Positions 50,354 to 59,601 of a stretch of DNA of 64,000 nucleotides are shown here, piece by piece (position 1 is the stretch's first letter; each line of letters starts with the position of its first letter). Below the pieces are notes generated by a model. That model saw only the letters and a program-made list of their open reading frames with translations, was not told where the DNA came from and made no database searches. The stretch comes from Polynucleobacter sp. 80A-SIGWE. GTDB taxonomy: Bacteria > Pseudomonadota > Gammaproteobacteria > Burkholderiales > Burkholderiaceae. A program made the position numbers and the translations under genes. The DNA lies in contig NZ_JACVOR010000002.1 of NCBI RefSeq assembly GCF_018882295.1, positions 868,001-932,000 of the forward strand. The letters run 5' to 3'.

Positions 50354-50947
50354 ATGCAAGCCAAACTCATTCACGCACTAGCTTATGGTCTATTAGCCCT
50401 CTCTCCTGCACTGAGCTACGCACAATTTTCTAATCCTTTTGGGCCCCAAAAGACAGTTGCTCAGCAGCGGGAAGATATTCTTAAATCGAGCACTACAACC
50501 CTCAAGGCCCTTTATCAAGTTCAACCCAAGGCAAAAGAACTTATTGAAAAGTCTGTTGGCTATGCCACCTTTAGCAATTTTGGAATGAAGATTCTGATCG
50601 CCGGCGGCGGCACTGGTAGCGGCGTTGTAATTCCCAAAGATGGTGCTAAGCCAATTTATATGAACATGGCTGAAGTTCAAGCTGGTCTAGGACTGGGAAT
50701 TAAATCCTTCCAGAATATCTTTGTTTTCCAAACTCAAGCTGCTATGAATGACTTCGTCAATTCTGGCTGGACCTTTGGCGGTCAAGTAACTGCAGCGGCC
50801 AAGTATGAAAGCAGTGGGGACGCATACCAAGATGCAGTCACAGTCGCTCCTGGGGTATTAATGTATCAACTTACAGACTCAGGCCTTGCCGCTGAAATCA
50901 CCGGCAAAGGCACCAAGTACTACAAGAACACAGACCTCAATAAATAA
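50354..50947 (+). CDS. YSC84-related SYLF-domain lipid-binding protein
   Basis: 197-aa exported protein: signal peptide about 1-23 (ALSPALSYA). The SYLF domain is visible as ELIEKSVGYATFSNFGMKILIAGGGTGSGVV and MNMAEVQAGLGLGIKSFQNIFVF, with the conserved W in SGWTFGGQV. Family members bind phosphoinositides in eukaryotes; the bacterial periplasmic role is not known. It faces the patatin-like lipase gene, which suggests an envelope-lipid theme. Confidence 0.88.
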   Translation: MQAKLIHALAYGLLALSPALSYAQFSNPFGPQKTVAQQREDILKSSTTTLKALYQVQPKAKELIEKSVGYATFSNFGMKILIAGGGTGSGVVIPKDGAKPIYMNMAEVQAGLGLGIKSFQNIFVFQTQAAMNDFVNSGWTFGGQVTAAAKYESSGDAYQDAVTVAPGVLMYQLTDSGLAAEITGKGTKYYKNTDLNK

Positions 50948-50968
50948 GAGGCGCATTACTCAGATACT

Positions 50969-51004
50969 GCAGATGCCACCAAGAATGATTAAGGTGTCAT
51001 CTGC
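50969..51004. terminator. Hairpin between convergent SYLF gene and leuA
   Basis: Arms 50969-50980 and 50993-51004 pair at 11 of 12 positions around a 12-base loop. One arm covers the last codons of leuA and the leuA stop lies in the loop. There is no T-run, so it may be a weak bidirectional terminator or 3'-end stabiliser. Confidence 0.5.
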
Positions 51005-52536
51005 GCATTGAGCTTAGCTTGACTAGGATCATGCAATTTATTCAATGCAGATAAGTAAGCTTTTGCTGATGCAGCAATGATGTCTGGATCAGTGCCTACA
51101 CCATTGACGATACGTCCACCCTTAGCAAGACGCACAGTAACCTCACCTTGAGATTGCGTACCTGAAGTGATCGCATTCACGGAATAGAGCAACTGCTCCG
51201 CCCCACTCTTCACAATTTCTTCAATCGCATTCAAGCTAGCATCAACTGGCCCGTTACCCTCAGCCTCGGAGCTTGCTTCTTTATCGCCAACTCGAAAAGT
51301 AACTTTGGACTTTGGGCGCTCGCCTGTTTCAGAATGCTGACTCAAGGAAATAAATTTATAAAACTCACCCTCTTCCGCTGCAGCAGAGTCTGACATGATG
51401 GCAATAATGTCTTCATCAAAGATTTCTGATTTTTGATCAGCCAATGCCTTGAAGCGAACAAATGCTTCATTCAAATCGGCTTCAGCTTCAATTGCAATGC
51501 CCAACTCCTGTAAGCGTTGCTTGAAGGCGTTACGGCCAGACAACTTACCCAACACAATCTTATTGGTTGCCCAACCCACATCTTCTGCGCGCATGATTTC
51601 ATAGGTATCGCGATTCTTCAAGATGCCATCTTGGTGGATACCGGAAGTGTGCGCAAAAGCATTGGCGCCAACAACTGCCTTGTTTGGCTGAACCACGAAA
51701 CCAGTAATTTGTGACACTAACTTCGAGGCAGGAACGATCTGGGTAGCATCAATGCCGCACACCATATCAAAGTAATCTTTGCGAGTACGCAAAGCCATCA
51801 CGATTTCTTCCAAGGCCGTATTACCAGCGCGCTCACCCAAGCCGTTAATGGTGCACTCAATTTGTCGAGCACCGCCGATCTTCACGCCTGCCAATGAGTT
51901 GGCAACAGCCATGCCTAAGTCATTGTGGCAATGCACGGACCAAATCGCTTTATCTGAATTCGGAACGCGGGTGCGTAAGGTCTTGATAAATTCACCATAT
52001 AACTCTGGCGTGGCATAGCCTACGGTATCAGGAATATTGATGGTGGTCGCACCTTCGTTGATGACTGCCTCCACCACTCTGCATAAGAAATCCATTTCTG
52101 AGCGATAGCCGTCTTCCGCAGAGAACTCGATATCCTCGGCCAAGTTTCTGGCAAAGCGAATAGAACGCTTGGCCTGCTCCAACACTTCTTCTGGAGACAT
52201 ACGTAACTTCACAGCCATGTGCAATGGGCTGGTAGCCAAGAATGCATGAATACGTTTTGCATTAGCAGCTTTCAAGGCATCTGCAGCGCGAGTAATGTCT
52301 TTGTCGTTGGCGCGAGCAAGTGAACATACGATGGAATCTTTCACGGCCGCCGCAACAGCGGAGATAGCCTGAAAGTCGCCCTCAGAGCTTGCGGCAAAAC
52401 CAGCCTCGATCACATCTACCTTGAGGCGCTCTAACTGGCGAGCAATGCGGACCTTCTCGTCCTTGGTCATTGAAGCGCCAGGCGATTGTTCGCCATCACG
52501 TAAGGTCGTATCAAAAATGATTACTTTGTCACTCAT
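50989..52536 (-). CDS. leuA: 2-isopropylmalate synthase
   Basis: First committed step of leucine synthesis: condenses acetyl-CoA with 2-oxoisovalerate. The 515 aa match the short LeuA form. [16 protein letters not shown] at the N-terminus and the later [13 protein letters not shown] (metal-binding) define the catalytic TIM barrel. The C-terminal regulatory domain from about 390 binds leucine for feedback inhibition. ATG 52536 has GGAG seven bases upstream; a TTG at 52554 was rejected. It is the last gene of the ilv-psd-pssA cluster and is preceded by its own leucine-type attenuator. Confidence 0.97.
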   Translation of the reverse strand: MSDKVIIFDTTLRDGEQSPGASMTKDEKVRIARQLERLKVDVIEAGFAASSEGDFQAISAVAAAVKDSIVCSLARANDKDITRAADALKAANAKRIHAFLATSPLHMAVKLRMSPEEVLEQAKRSIRFARNLAEDIEFSAEDGYRSEMDFLCRVVEAVINEGATTINIPDTVGYATPELYGEFIKTLRTRVPNSDKAIWSVHCHNDLGMAVANSLAGVKIGGARQIECTINGLGERAGNTALEEIVMALRTRKDYFDMVCGIDATQIVPASKLVSQITGFVVQPNKAVVGANAFAHTSGIHQDGILKNRDTYEIMRAEDVGWATNKIVLGKLSGRNAFKQRLQELGIAIEAEADLNEAFVRFKALADQKSEIFDEDIIAIMSDSAAAEEGEFYKFISLSQHSETGERPKSKVTFRVGDKEASSEAEGNGPVDASLNAIEEIVKSGAEQLLYSVNAITSGTQSQGEVTVRLAKGGRIVNGVGTDPDIIAASAKAYLSALNKLHDPSQAKLNAQMTP

Positions 52537-52602
52537 CACTACTCTCCGGTTCAATATTGCTTAATTATGTTTACTGCTCAATTGCGAATCTAGAAACAAA
52601 AA

Positions 52603-52621
52603 CCCCAGCAATTTGCTGGGG
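52603..52621 (-). terminator. Attenuator terminator upstream of leuA
   Basis: 8-bp GC-rich perfect stem (52603-52610 with 52614-52621), 3-base loop, then TTTTTG on the minus strand. It lies 66 bases before the leuA ATG and 41 bases after the leader ORF stop. Its 5' arm (GCCCCA, 52617-52622) can alternatively pair with TGGGGC at 52676-52681 in the leader ORF, with two more G-C pairs beyond a mismatch. Confidence 0.88.
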
Positions 52622-52662
52622 CTGGTATGTCGTGGCTAATGAATTACTTTAATCTCATTAAC

Positions 52663-52740
52663 TCAGGCCTTACCTGCCCCAAGCTGTAGGCTTAGTGCTA
52701 GTAGAAGCAGGTTCGAGATAAGTGAGAAATTCATCAACAT
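52663..52740 (-). CDS. Leucine-rich leader peptide of leuA (attenuation peptide)
   Basis: 25-codon ORF starting ATG at 52740, ending TGA. Leucine occurs at codons 2, 7, 11, 12, 13, 14, 16, 18 and 20 (9 of 25), including the run LLLLALSLQL. Codons 13, 14, 16 and 18 are CTA. There is no strong ribosome site; a second ATG is at codon 3. The 3' part (codons 20-23) contains TGGGGCAGG, complementary to the 5' arm of the downstream terminator. The expected behaviour: ribosomes stalled for lack of charged tRNA-Leu leave this segment free to block the terminator, while fast ribosomes cover it and transcription stops. Confidence 0.75.
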   Translation of the reverse strand: MLMNFSLISNLLLLALSLQLGAGKA

Positions 52741-52768
52741 GGATTAAATATAACCTAAATATTCCAAA

Positions 52769-53632
52769 TTAGCTAAAACGGCGACCGCTCAGATGCTCCC
52801 AAGCCCAAATGACATAGCCAGAGATGGAATAAACCACAAAGAGACCGAATAGGGTTAAAGGCGGATTTGAAGAGATCAAAACGAAAGTTAGGATCATTAG
52901 GACCATCACACCAAAAGGCACGCGGTAGCGAACATCCAAAGCCTTGCCACTATAGAAACGGGCATTCGATACCATGGTCAAACCAGCATAAACGGCAATA
53001 AAGAAAGTAATCCAAGGAATCGCAGTGTCACGCACGGGGATCTTGTTGTCATCAGCCAGCCAGATAAAGCCAGCCATCAAAGAGCCAGCTGCCGGGCTTG
53101 GTAAACCTTGAAAAAACTTCTTATCAACCACACCAGTGTTGACATTAAATCGGGCCAAACGCAAAGCAGCGCCTGCGCAATAAGTAAAGGCAGCTAACCA
53201 GCCCCACTTACCCAAATCTTTTAGGGCCCACTCATACGCAACCAAAGCTGGGGCAACACCAAATGACACCATATCGGCCAAAGAGTCATATTGCTCGCCG
53301 AAGGCGCTTTGGGTATTGGTCATACGGGCAACGCGACCATCCATTCCATCCAAAACTAAGGATGCAAAGATAGCAATAGCAGCCATTTCAAACTGGTGGT
53401 TCATCGCATTAACAATGGCGAAGAAGCCACAGAATAAAGCTGCTGTAGTAAATGCGTTAGGGAGTAAGTAGATTCCTTTGCTGCGTTGACGCGGTTTATC
53501 CGCATGCAACTCTTCTACCTCGTAATCAACTTCATCAGCAAGGTCTTCTGCCCACTCATCTTGAGTGCGATCAGTGCGGGTACGCGCTAAGCGACTGCGA
53601 TCAATACGGCCACGACGGCGAAATGTAGTCAC
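52769..53632 (-). CDS. pssA: CDP-diacylglycerol-serine O-phosphatidyltransferase (phosphatidylserine synthase)
   Basis: Makes phosphatidylserine, precursor of phosphatidylethanolamine. The 287 aa include a charged, probably cytosolic N-terminal extension of about 50 residues, then a multi-helix membrane protein with the CDP-alcohol phosphotransferase motif LDGMDGRVARMTNTQSAFGEQYDSLAD (the four aspartates are present). The start is GTG at 53632. It lies 27 bases downstream of psd and 28 before the leu leader ORF. Confidence 0.95.
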   Translation of the reverse strand: MTTFRRRGRIDRSRLARTRTDRTQDEWAEDLADEVDYEVEELHADKPRQRSKGIYLLPNAFTTAALFCGFFAIVNAMNHQFEMAAIAIFASLVLDGMDGRVARMTNTQSAFGEQYDSLADMVSFGVAPALVAYEWALKDLGKWGWLAAFTYCAGAALRLARFNVNTGVVDKKFFQGLPSPAAGSLMAGFIWLADDNKIPVRDTAIPWITFFIAVYAGLTMVSNARFYSGKALDVRYRVPFGVMVLMILTFVLISSNPPLTLFGLFVVYSISGYVIWAWEHLSGRRFS

Positions 53633-53659
53633 AGAATATTCCCAGTTAAAACGGCTTAA

Positions 53660-54307
53660 TCAATCTAAGCCGGGTACGCGAGCTAATGCAGTGTTCGTAG
53701 CAAAAACTTTATCACCAACACTGACCAAAGGTTCAGCTGTTAATGGCAAATATACATCTACGCGGGAGCCAAAGCGAATAAAGCCGTAACGCTCACCTGC
53801 TTTAAGTCTGTCGCCAACATGGATATAGCAAAGAATGCGTCGCGCAATCAGGCCTGCAACCTGAACTAAAGTCACGATTTGACCGTTAGCATCAATCACA
53901 ACCGCATTACGCTCATTCTCAGTGGAGGCTTTATCTAAATCGGCATTCACAAACTTGCCTGGGAAATACTGAATCTCTTTTACCAAACCGTTCACTGCGC
54001 TGCGGTTGGAGTGAACGTTAAACACGTTCATAAAAACACTAATCTTCAAAGCTTCACGACCGGCATAAGGGTCATTGGCCACTTCCACTACGACGATACG
54101 ACCATCGGCTGGAGATAAAACTAAATCACGACCAAGAGCGGCAATACGCTGTGGATCGCGAAAGAACTGCAGAACAAAGATAAAGATGATCCACAAAGGC
54201 CATGACCATGCAATGCCACCAAGATAGTGGACTAGCAAAGTAACAGCCCCCACTAATGCCAAATACGGCCAACCTTCTTTCGCAATAATGGGGTGCGGAT
54301 ACATCAT
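53660..54307 (-). CDS. psd: Phosphatidylserine decarboxylase proenzyme
   Basis: Decarboxylates phosphatidylserine to phosphatidylethanolamine using a pyruvoyl group. At 215 aa it is the short form. Two N-terminal hydrophobic segments anchor it. LSPADGRIV carries the Asp used in self-cleavage, NVFNVHSNR the His, and the cleavage site is in [10 protein letters not shown] (Gly-Ser), which would give a small C-terminal alpha chain. It sits between ilvC and pssA. Confidence 0.95.
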   Translation of the reverse strand: MMYPHPIIAKEGWPYLALVGAVTLLVHYLGGIAWSWPLWIIFIFVLQFFRDPQRIAALGRDLVLSPADGRIVVVEVANDPYAGREALKISVFMNVFNVHSNRSAVNGLVKEIQYFPGKFVNADLDKASTENERNAVVIDANGQIVTLVQVAGLIARRILCYIHVGDRLKAGERYGFIRFGSRVDVYLPLTAEPLVSVGDKVFATNTALARVPGLD

Positions 54308-54360
54308 CTTTGTTCTGAGCCTTATTTAATGAACTGCTTATTTATGACTTTATGTCTTGC

Positions 54361-55419
<1,059 letters not shown>

Positions 55420-55428
55420 TTAAAAAAA

Positions 55429-55920
55429 TTAAACCTTGAGGATACGTTCGCCGCGCCCAATACCAGAACCACCCGAACGGACAGTTTCCAGAATCGAAGC
55501 ACGATCAATCGAATCAATAAAGGCGTCTAATTTGGCACCATCACCAGTTAATTCAATGGTGTAACTCTTATCAGTCACATCGATGATGCGACCACGGAAG
55601 ATATCCGTTGTACGTTTCAACTCTTCACGCTCTTTACCAACCGCGCGAACTTTGATCATCATGAGCTCGCGCTCAATATGAGGACCTTCAGTTAAATCAA
55701 AAACCTTAACCACTTCAACTAAACGATTTAAGTGCTTAGTAATTTGCTCAATAACGTCTTCAGAACCAATCGTGACAATCGTCATACGAGAAAGCGATGG
55801 ATCTTCAGTAGGTGCAACACTTAAGGTTTCAATGTTGTAACCGCGTGCAGAAAATAAGCCAACAACCCGGGACAATGCGCCTGGTTCGTTCTCTATCAAT
55901 ACAGAAATAATATGTCGCAT
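55429..55920 (-). CDS. ilvH: Acetolactate synthase small (regulatory) subunit
   Basis: 163 aa. The N-terminal ACT domain (HIISVLIENEPGALSRVVGLFSARGYNIETLSVAPTEDP) binds valine for feedback inhibition of the large subunit. The C-terminal domain has VRAVGKEREELKRTTDIFRGRIIDV. The start overlaps the ilvB stop by one base (TAATG), so the two subunits are coupled. Confidence 0.98.
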   Translation of the reverse strand: MRHIISVLIENEPGALSRVVGLFSARGYNIETLSVAPTEDPSLSRMTIVTIGSEDVIEQITKHLNRLVEVVKVFDLTEGPHIERELMMIKVRAVGKEREELKRTTDIFRGRIIDVTDKSYTIELTGDGAKLDAFIDSIDRASILETVRSGGSGIGRGERILKV

Positions 55921-57707
55921 TAGAGATCCTCGCTACCCAAAAGCATTTCAGTAATACCCTTACCTGCTTGAACCATTGGCCAAACGTTTTCTTCTGGGTC
56001 TGTCTGGAAATCCATAAACACTGTGCGATCTTTTAGGCGAATAGCTTCTTTGAGAGCGCCTTCAACATCAGACTTCTTCTCAATACGCATACCAACGTGC
56101 CCAAAGGCCTCAGCCAACTTCACAAAGTCTGGCAATGAATCCATGTAAGAGCTGGAATAGCGCTTGTTATAAGTCAGCTCTTGCCATTGGCGAACCATAC
56201 CAAGGTAACGGTTGTTCAATGACACAATCTTTACAGGCGTGTTGTACTGCTTGCAAGTGGATAGCTCTTGGATACACATCTGAATCGAGCCTTCACCAGT
56301 AATAGCAAATACATCTTTATCCGGGAAAGCTTTCTTGATACCCATGGCGTAAGGCAAACCAACACCCATGGTCCCAAGGCCACCAGAGTTAATCCAGCGA
56401 CGTGGCTTATCAAACTTGTAGAACTGTGCAGCCCACATTTGATGCTGACCAACGTCGGAAGTAATAAATGCATCACCACCAGTGAGCTCCCACAGCTTTT
56501 GAACCACATACTGTGGCTTAACAATCTGGGATGCCTCGTCGTACTTTAAGCAATCTTTTTTACGCCACTCGTTGATCTGCTCCCACCATGCAGCTAACTT
56601 AGCGTCATTCTTGCGTGGGCCAGCAGCTTTAAGCTGGGCTGTCATCTCAACCAATACTTCTTTGAGATTGCCAACGATAGGAACGTCTACCTTTACCCGC
56701 TTAGAAATCACGGATGGATCGATATCAATGTGAATGATCTTGCGTGGATGACTTGCAAAGTGAGCAGTATTACCAATCACGCGGTCATCAAAACGTGCGC
56801 CAATCGCAATCAACACATCGCTGTGCTGCATCGCCATATTGGCTTCGTAAGTTCCATGCATACCAAGCATGCCTAGGAATTGCGGGCTAGTGCCTGGAAA
56901 GCCTCCGAGACCCATCAAGGTATTGGTTACTGGATAGCCCAGCAAATCTGCAAACTCTTTTAACTCGGGAGCGGCATCAGCCAAGATCACGCCGCCACCG
57001 GTATAGATGTATGGGCGCTCTGCTTCTTGCAATAAAGAAACTGCTTTACGGATTTGTCCGCTATGCCCTTTAATGACTGGGTTATAGGAACGCATCTCCA
57101 AAGTTTCTGGGTATACGAACGGCGCCTTAGCAGCGGATACATCCTTAGGGATGTCGATCAACACTGGACCCGGGCGACCGGTTTGTGCAATATGAAAAGC
57201 CTTCTTGATAACTAAAGGAAGATCTCTGACATCCTTTACCAAGAAATTGTGCTTTACCACTGGGCGAGTAATACCAACGGTATCCGCTTCTTGGAAAGCA
57301 TCTTCACCAATCGCATAAGTTGGCACGTTACCGCTGATGATCACCATCGGGATCGAGTCAGTGTAAGCAGTGGCAATTCCGGTAACCGCGTTGGTTACAC
57401 CAGGGCCTGAAGTAACTAGTGCGACACCAACCTTACCGGTTGCACGCGCATAGCCATCGGCCGCATGCACGGCTGCTTGCTCATGGCGAACAAGAATGTG
57501 TTCAAACTTGTCCTGCTTAAAAATTTCGTCGTAGATAAAGAGAACGGAACCACCTGGGTAACCCCAGACGTATTCAACACCCTCTTTGTGCAAAGCTTGT
57601 ACCAACATCTCGGCGCCAATCATTTCAGGCGCATTCGCTGTGGAATTTGGGTTTGCTGTGTCTTGGTTAGCTTTAGAAGCTAAAAATTCGGCGCTGCTTG
57701 TATTCAT
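55920..57707 (-). CDS. ilvI: Acetolactate synthase large subunit (AHAS III-type)
   Basis: Thiamine diphosphate enzyme, first common step of valine, leucine and isoleucine synthesis. The 595 aa include about 28 extra N-terminal residues before the conserved MLVQALHKEGVEYVWGYPGGSVLFIYDE. The ThDP Glu is in LVRHEQAAVHAADGYARATG, and the Mg/ThDP motif in the C-terminal third is ITGEGSIQMCIQELSTCKQYNTPVKIVSLNN (GDG-type motif as GEGS). It is called ilvB or ilvI depending on the convention. A good promoter is found upstream. Confidence 0.95.
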   Translation of the reverse strand: MNTSSAEFLASKANQDTANPNSTANAPEMIGAEMLVQALHKEGVEYVWGYPGGSVLFIYDEIFKQDKFEHILVRHEQAAVHAADGYARATGKVGVALVTSGPGVTNAVTGIATAYTDSIPMVIISGNVPTYAIGEDAFQEADTVGITRPVVKHNFLVKDVRDLPLVIKKAFHIAQTGRPGPVLIDIPKDVSAAKAPFVYPETLEMRSYNPVIKGHSGQIRKAVSLLQEAERPYIYTGGGVILADAAPELKEFADLLGYPVTNTLMGLGGFPGTSPQFLGMLGMHGTYEANMAMQHSDVLIAIGARFDDRVIGNTAHFASHPRKIIHIDIDPSVISKRVKVDVPIVGNLKEVLVEMTAQLKAAGPRKNDAKLAAWWEQINEWRKKDCLKYDEASQIVKPQYVVQKLWELTGGDAFITSDVGQHQMWAAQFYKFDKPRRWINSGGLGTMGVGLPYAMGIKKAFPDKDVFAITGEGSIQMCIQELSTCKQYNTPVKIVSLNNRYLGMVRQWQELTYNKRYSSSYMDSLPDFVKLAEAFGHVGMRIEKKSDVEGALKEAIRLKDRTVFMDFQTDPEENVWPMVQAGKGITEMLLGSEDL

Positions 57708-57843
57708 TTTCTTTCGTCCTTTGCAATTTTCGGCAAAAAATTGATTGGTCTGTTCTGTCTCTTGCTTGTGGCCTGAGTTCGAACGGCGCTGCTACCGGAA
57801 AAAACCACTTCTTGAATGAGATTCTAGGTAGTAAGCCCTATAT

Positions 57844-57871
57844 TCTATAGCAATCACCTAAAATAGACCAA
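57844..57871 (-). promoter_or_regulatory. Predicted promoter of the ilv operon
   Basis: -35 TTGGTC (57866-57871), 16-base spacer, -10 TATAGA (57844-57849) with TG one base upstream (extended -10), on the minus strand. This would give a leader of roughly 130 bases before ilvI. I see no leader peptide or terminator in that leader, unlike leuA. Confidence 0.5.
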
Positions 57872-57900
57872 TTCCATCTGATTCAGGTCTAATCTACTGA

Positions 57901-58470
57901 ATGGCTTCACCCCAAGAACTTTCTGACTTTCTGAGCAGTGTTGAGCAGCGCGCTTTTAAGCAGGCGGTCTATGCTGTGCGAGATGACGATGCCGCCTTGG
58001 ATATCGTTCAAGATGCCATGATCAAGTTAGCTGAAAAGTATGGTGATCGACCTGCAGCTGAATTACCCCTTGTTTTCACCAGAATCCTCCAAAACCGCAT
58101 TCATGACTGGTTTAGGCGTCAAAAGGTTCGTAATACCTGGGTCACCCTGTTCTCCAATATGGGCAAGAAATCGGATGAAAACGATGATTTTGACCCCCTG
58201 GAGTCCCTTTCAGCCCCGGATGACAGTGAAATTCACCAGGATGGTGCATTTAAGCTGGAACGTAGCCAGTTATTGCAGTCCCTGGAGTCAGAAATATCAA
58301 AATTGCCTGCCCGTCAACGAGAAGCCTTCCTGATGCGTTATTGGGATGAGCTGAGTATTACTGAAACTGCCCTTGCGATGAGTTGTAGCGAGGGAAGTGT
58401 CAAAACCCACTGCTCAAGAGCCACCCAGGCTCTAGCTAAAGCATTGAAATTAAAAGGAATTACGCTGTGA
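57901..58470 (+). CDS. Sigma-70 family RNA polymerase sigma factor (ECF-like)
   Basis: 189 aa. Region 2 is at about 15-80 (VRDDDAALDIVQDAMIKLAEKY and NRIHDWFRRQKVRNTW). Region 4 is at about 125-183 (LPARQREAFLMRYWDELSITETALAMSCSEGSVKTHCSRA), a helix-turn-helix. A long acidic linker (DENDDFDPLESLSAPDDSE, about 92-110) joins them; regions 1 and 3 are absent, as in ECF factors. It overlaps the next gene by four bases (GTGA), so sigma and the membrane protein are translationally coupled. Divergent from ilvI with a shared 193-base region. Confidence 0.9.
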   Translation: MASPQELSDFLSSVEQRAFKQAVYAVRDDDAALDIVQDAMIKLAEKYGDRPAAELPLVFTRILQNRIHDWFRRQKVRNTWVTLFSNMGKKSDENDDFDPLESLSAPDDSEIHQDGAFKLERSQLLQSLESEISKLPARQREAFLMRYWDELSITETALAMSCSEGSVKTHCSRATQALAKALKLKGITL

Positions 58471-58931
58471 ACCGCAATCAAGACATCCTAAGCCCAACAG
58501 AAGCAGATCAATTTGGTCTGAGTGCTGCCGCCCTGCTCCGCCAAGGATCCCAATCCTTGCCAGTAGGCATTAAAGATCGTCTGTACGCAGCGCGTCTCAA
58601 GGCAATTTCTGTCAAAAAACCAGAAAAAGTACGCATTCAGCAGCATGTTTTGGCCAGCTCCACTGGAAACTGGACTTCAGGCTCACGTTCTTTTTGGGAT
58701 AACGTAGGTTGGGTTGCTCCACTGGTTGTGTTGGTTTTTGGCCTTATTGGCATCGCCCAATGGCAACAAGACTCCCGCATTAACGATATAGCTGAGTTGG
58801 ATGTCGCCCTCTTAACGGATGACGTACCACCAGATGCCTACGCCGACAGCGGCTTCATGGGATTCCTTAAGAATGGTCCTTTAGCTGAATCTGATCAAGA
58901 TAGCCTTGATTCAGCCAAGTCACCGTCTTAA
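58467..58931 (+). CDS. DUF3619 family single-pass membrane protein (candidate anti-sigma)
   Basis: 154 aa, start GTG at 58467 overlapping the sigma stop. The N-terminal 80 residues are hydrophilic and probably cytoplasmic (DQFGLSAAALLRQGSQSLPVGIKDRLYAARLKAI). One membrane helix is at about 82-98 (WVAPLVVLVFGLIGIAQW). The C-terminal part (LDVALLTDDVPPDAYADSGFMGFLK) would be periplasmic. The topology and coupling resemble anti-sigma factors, but no known anti-sigma domain (zinc-binding HxxxCxxC) is seen. Role inferred only. Confidence 0.8.
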   Translation: MNRNQDILSPTEADQFGLSAAALLRQGSQSLPVGIKDRLYAARLKAISVKKPEKVRIQQHVLASSTGNWTSGSRSFWDNVGWVAPLVVLVFGLIGIAQWQQDSRINDIAELDVALLTDDVPPDAYADSGFMGFLKNGPLAESDQDSLDSAKSPS

Positions 58932-58955
58932 AGCTCATACCGAACCCTTTAGCGA

Positions 58956-59588
58956 ATGCTGAACCACCCACGATCTTTAATTGCCTTACTCAGCATCAGC
59001 ATGATGTTGGCAATTGGCACACTTGGATCAGTGCAAAGTTCAGGTGTACTCGCTCAAACACCTCCCGCTGCCCACGGTAAAACTACTGGCACTCCGGAAA
59101 AAAAACCGGATGGTACTTGGGAAGGTCTTAAGCCTGAACAACAAAAAATCTTGGCCCCACTGGAAAGCGATTGGGATTACATGCTCCCAGATAGTCGCAA
59201 GAAATGGATTCAGGTTGCCAATCTCTATCCGAAGATGAGTGAGGTCGATCAACAGCGACTGCAGTCTCGCATGACTAGTTGGTCCAACCTCTCCCAAAAA
59301 GATCGTCGCATTGCACGAGAAAATTACCTTAGCAGCCTCAAGTTCCCAGCAGAGAAAAAAGCAGAGGCTTGGAGTGCGTATCAAAAACTGAGTGATGAGC
59401 AGAAAAAGAAATTAGCTCAAGCAGAGGTGAATAAGAAAAAACCAACAGCTGCGAGTGCACCTACATTACAACAGCACCCCATCACACAGAAATCGAATCT
59501 AGCTCCGACTCTGCCGGCAAGCAGCATCCCGACTCCAGAAGCTCCGGCTCCAAGCACAAGCCCGGACAGCAGCTCTAGTAATCCGTGA
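58956..59588 (+). CDS. DUF3106 family predicted periplasmic protein
   Basis: 210 aa with a signal peptide or anchor (about 1-33). The core (about 45-150) is helical and built of loose repeats with Trp, Gln and Arg, such as LKPEQQKILAPLESDWDYMLPDSRKKW and RMTSWSNLSQKDRRIARENY, which recalls the LTxxQ repeats of CpxP/Spy-type periplasmic chaperones, though without clear homology. The tail is rich in Pro, Ser, Thr and Ala. It follows DUF3619 by 24 bases and precedes the RDD gene by 13. Function unknown. Confidence 0.78.
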   Translation: MLNHPRSLIALLSISMMLAIGTLGSVQSSGVLAQTPPAAHGKTTGTPEKKPDGTWEGLKPEQQKILAPLESDWDYMLPDSRKKWIQVANLYPKMSEVDQQRLQSRMTSWSNLSQKDRRIARENYLSSLKFPAEKKAEAWSAYQKLSDEQKKKLAQAEVNKKKPTAASAPTLQQHPITQKSNLAPTLPASSIPTPEAPAPSTSPDSSSSNP

Positions 59589-59601
59589 GAATCTCTAAGC
59601 T

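Noticed and set aside
57708..57840. Search for a second leader-peptide attenuator before ilvI
   Set aside because: No short ORF rich in Val, Leu or Ile and no T-tailed hairpin found in this leader.
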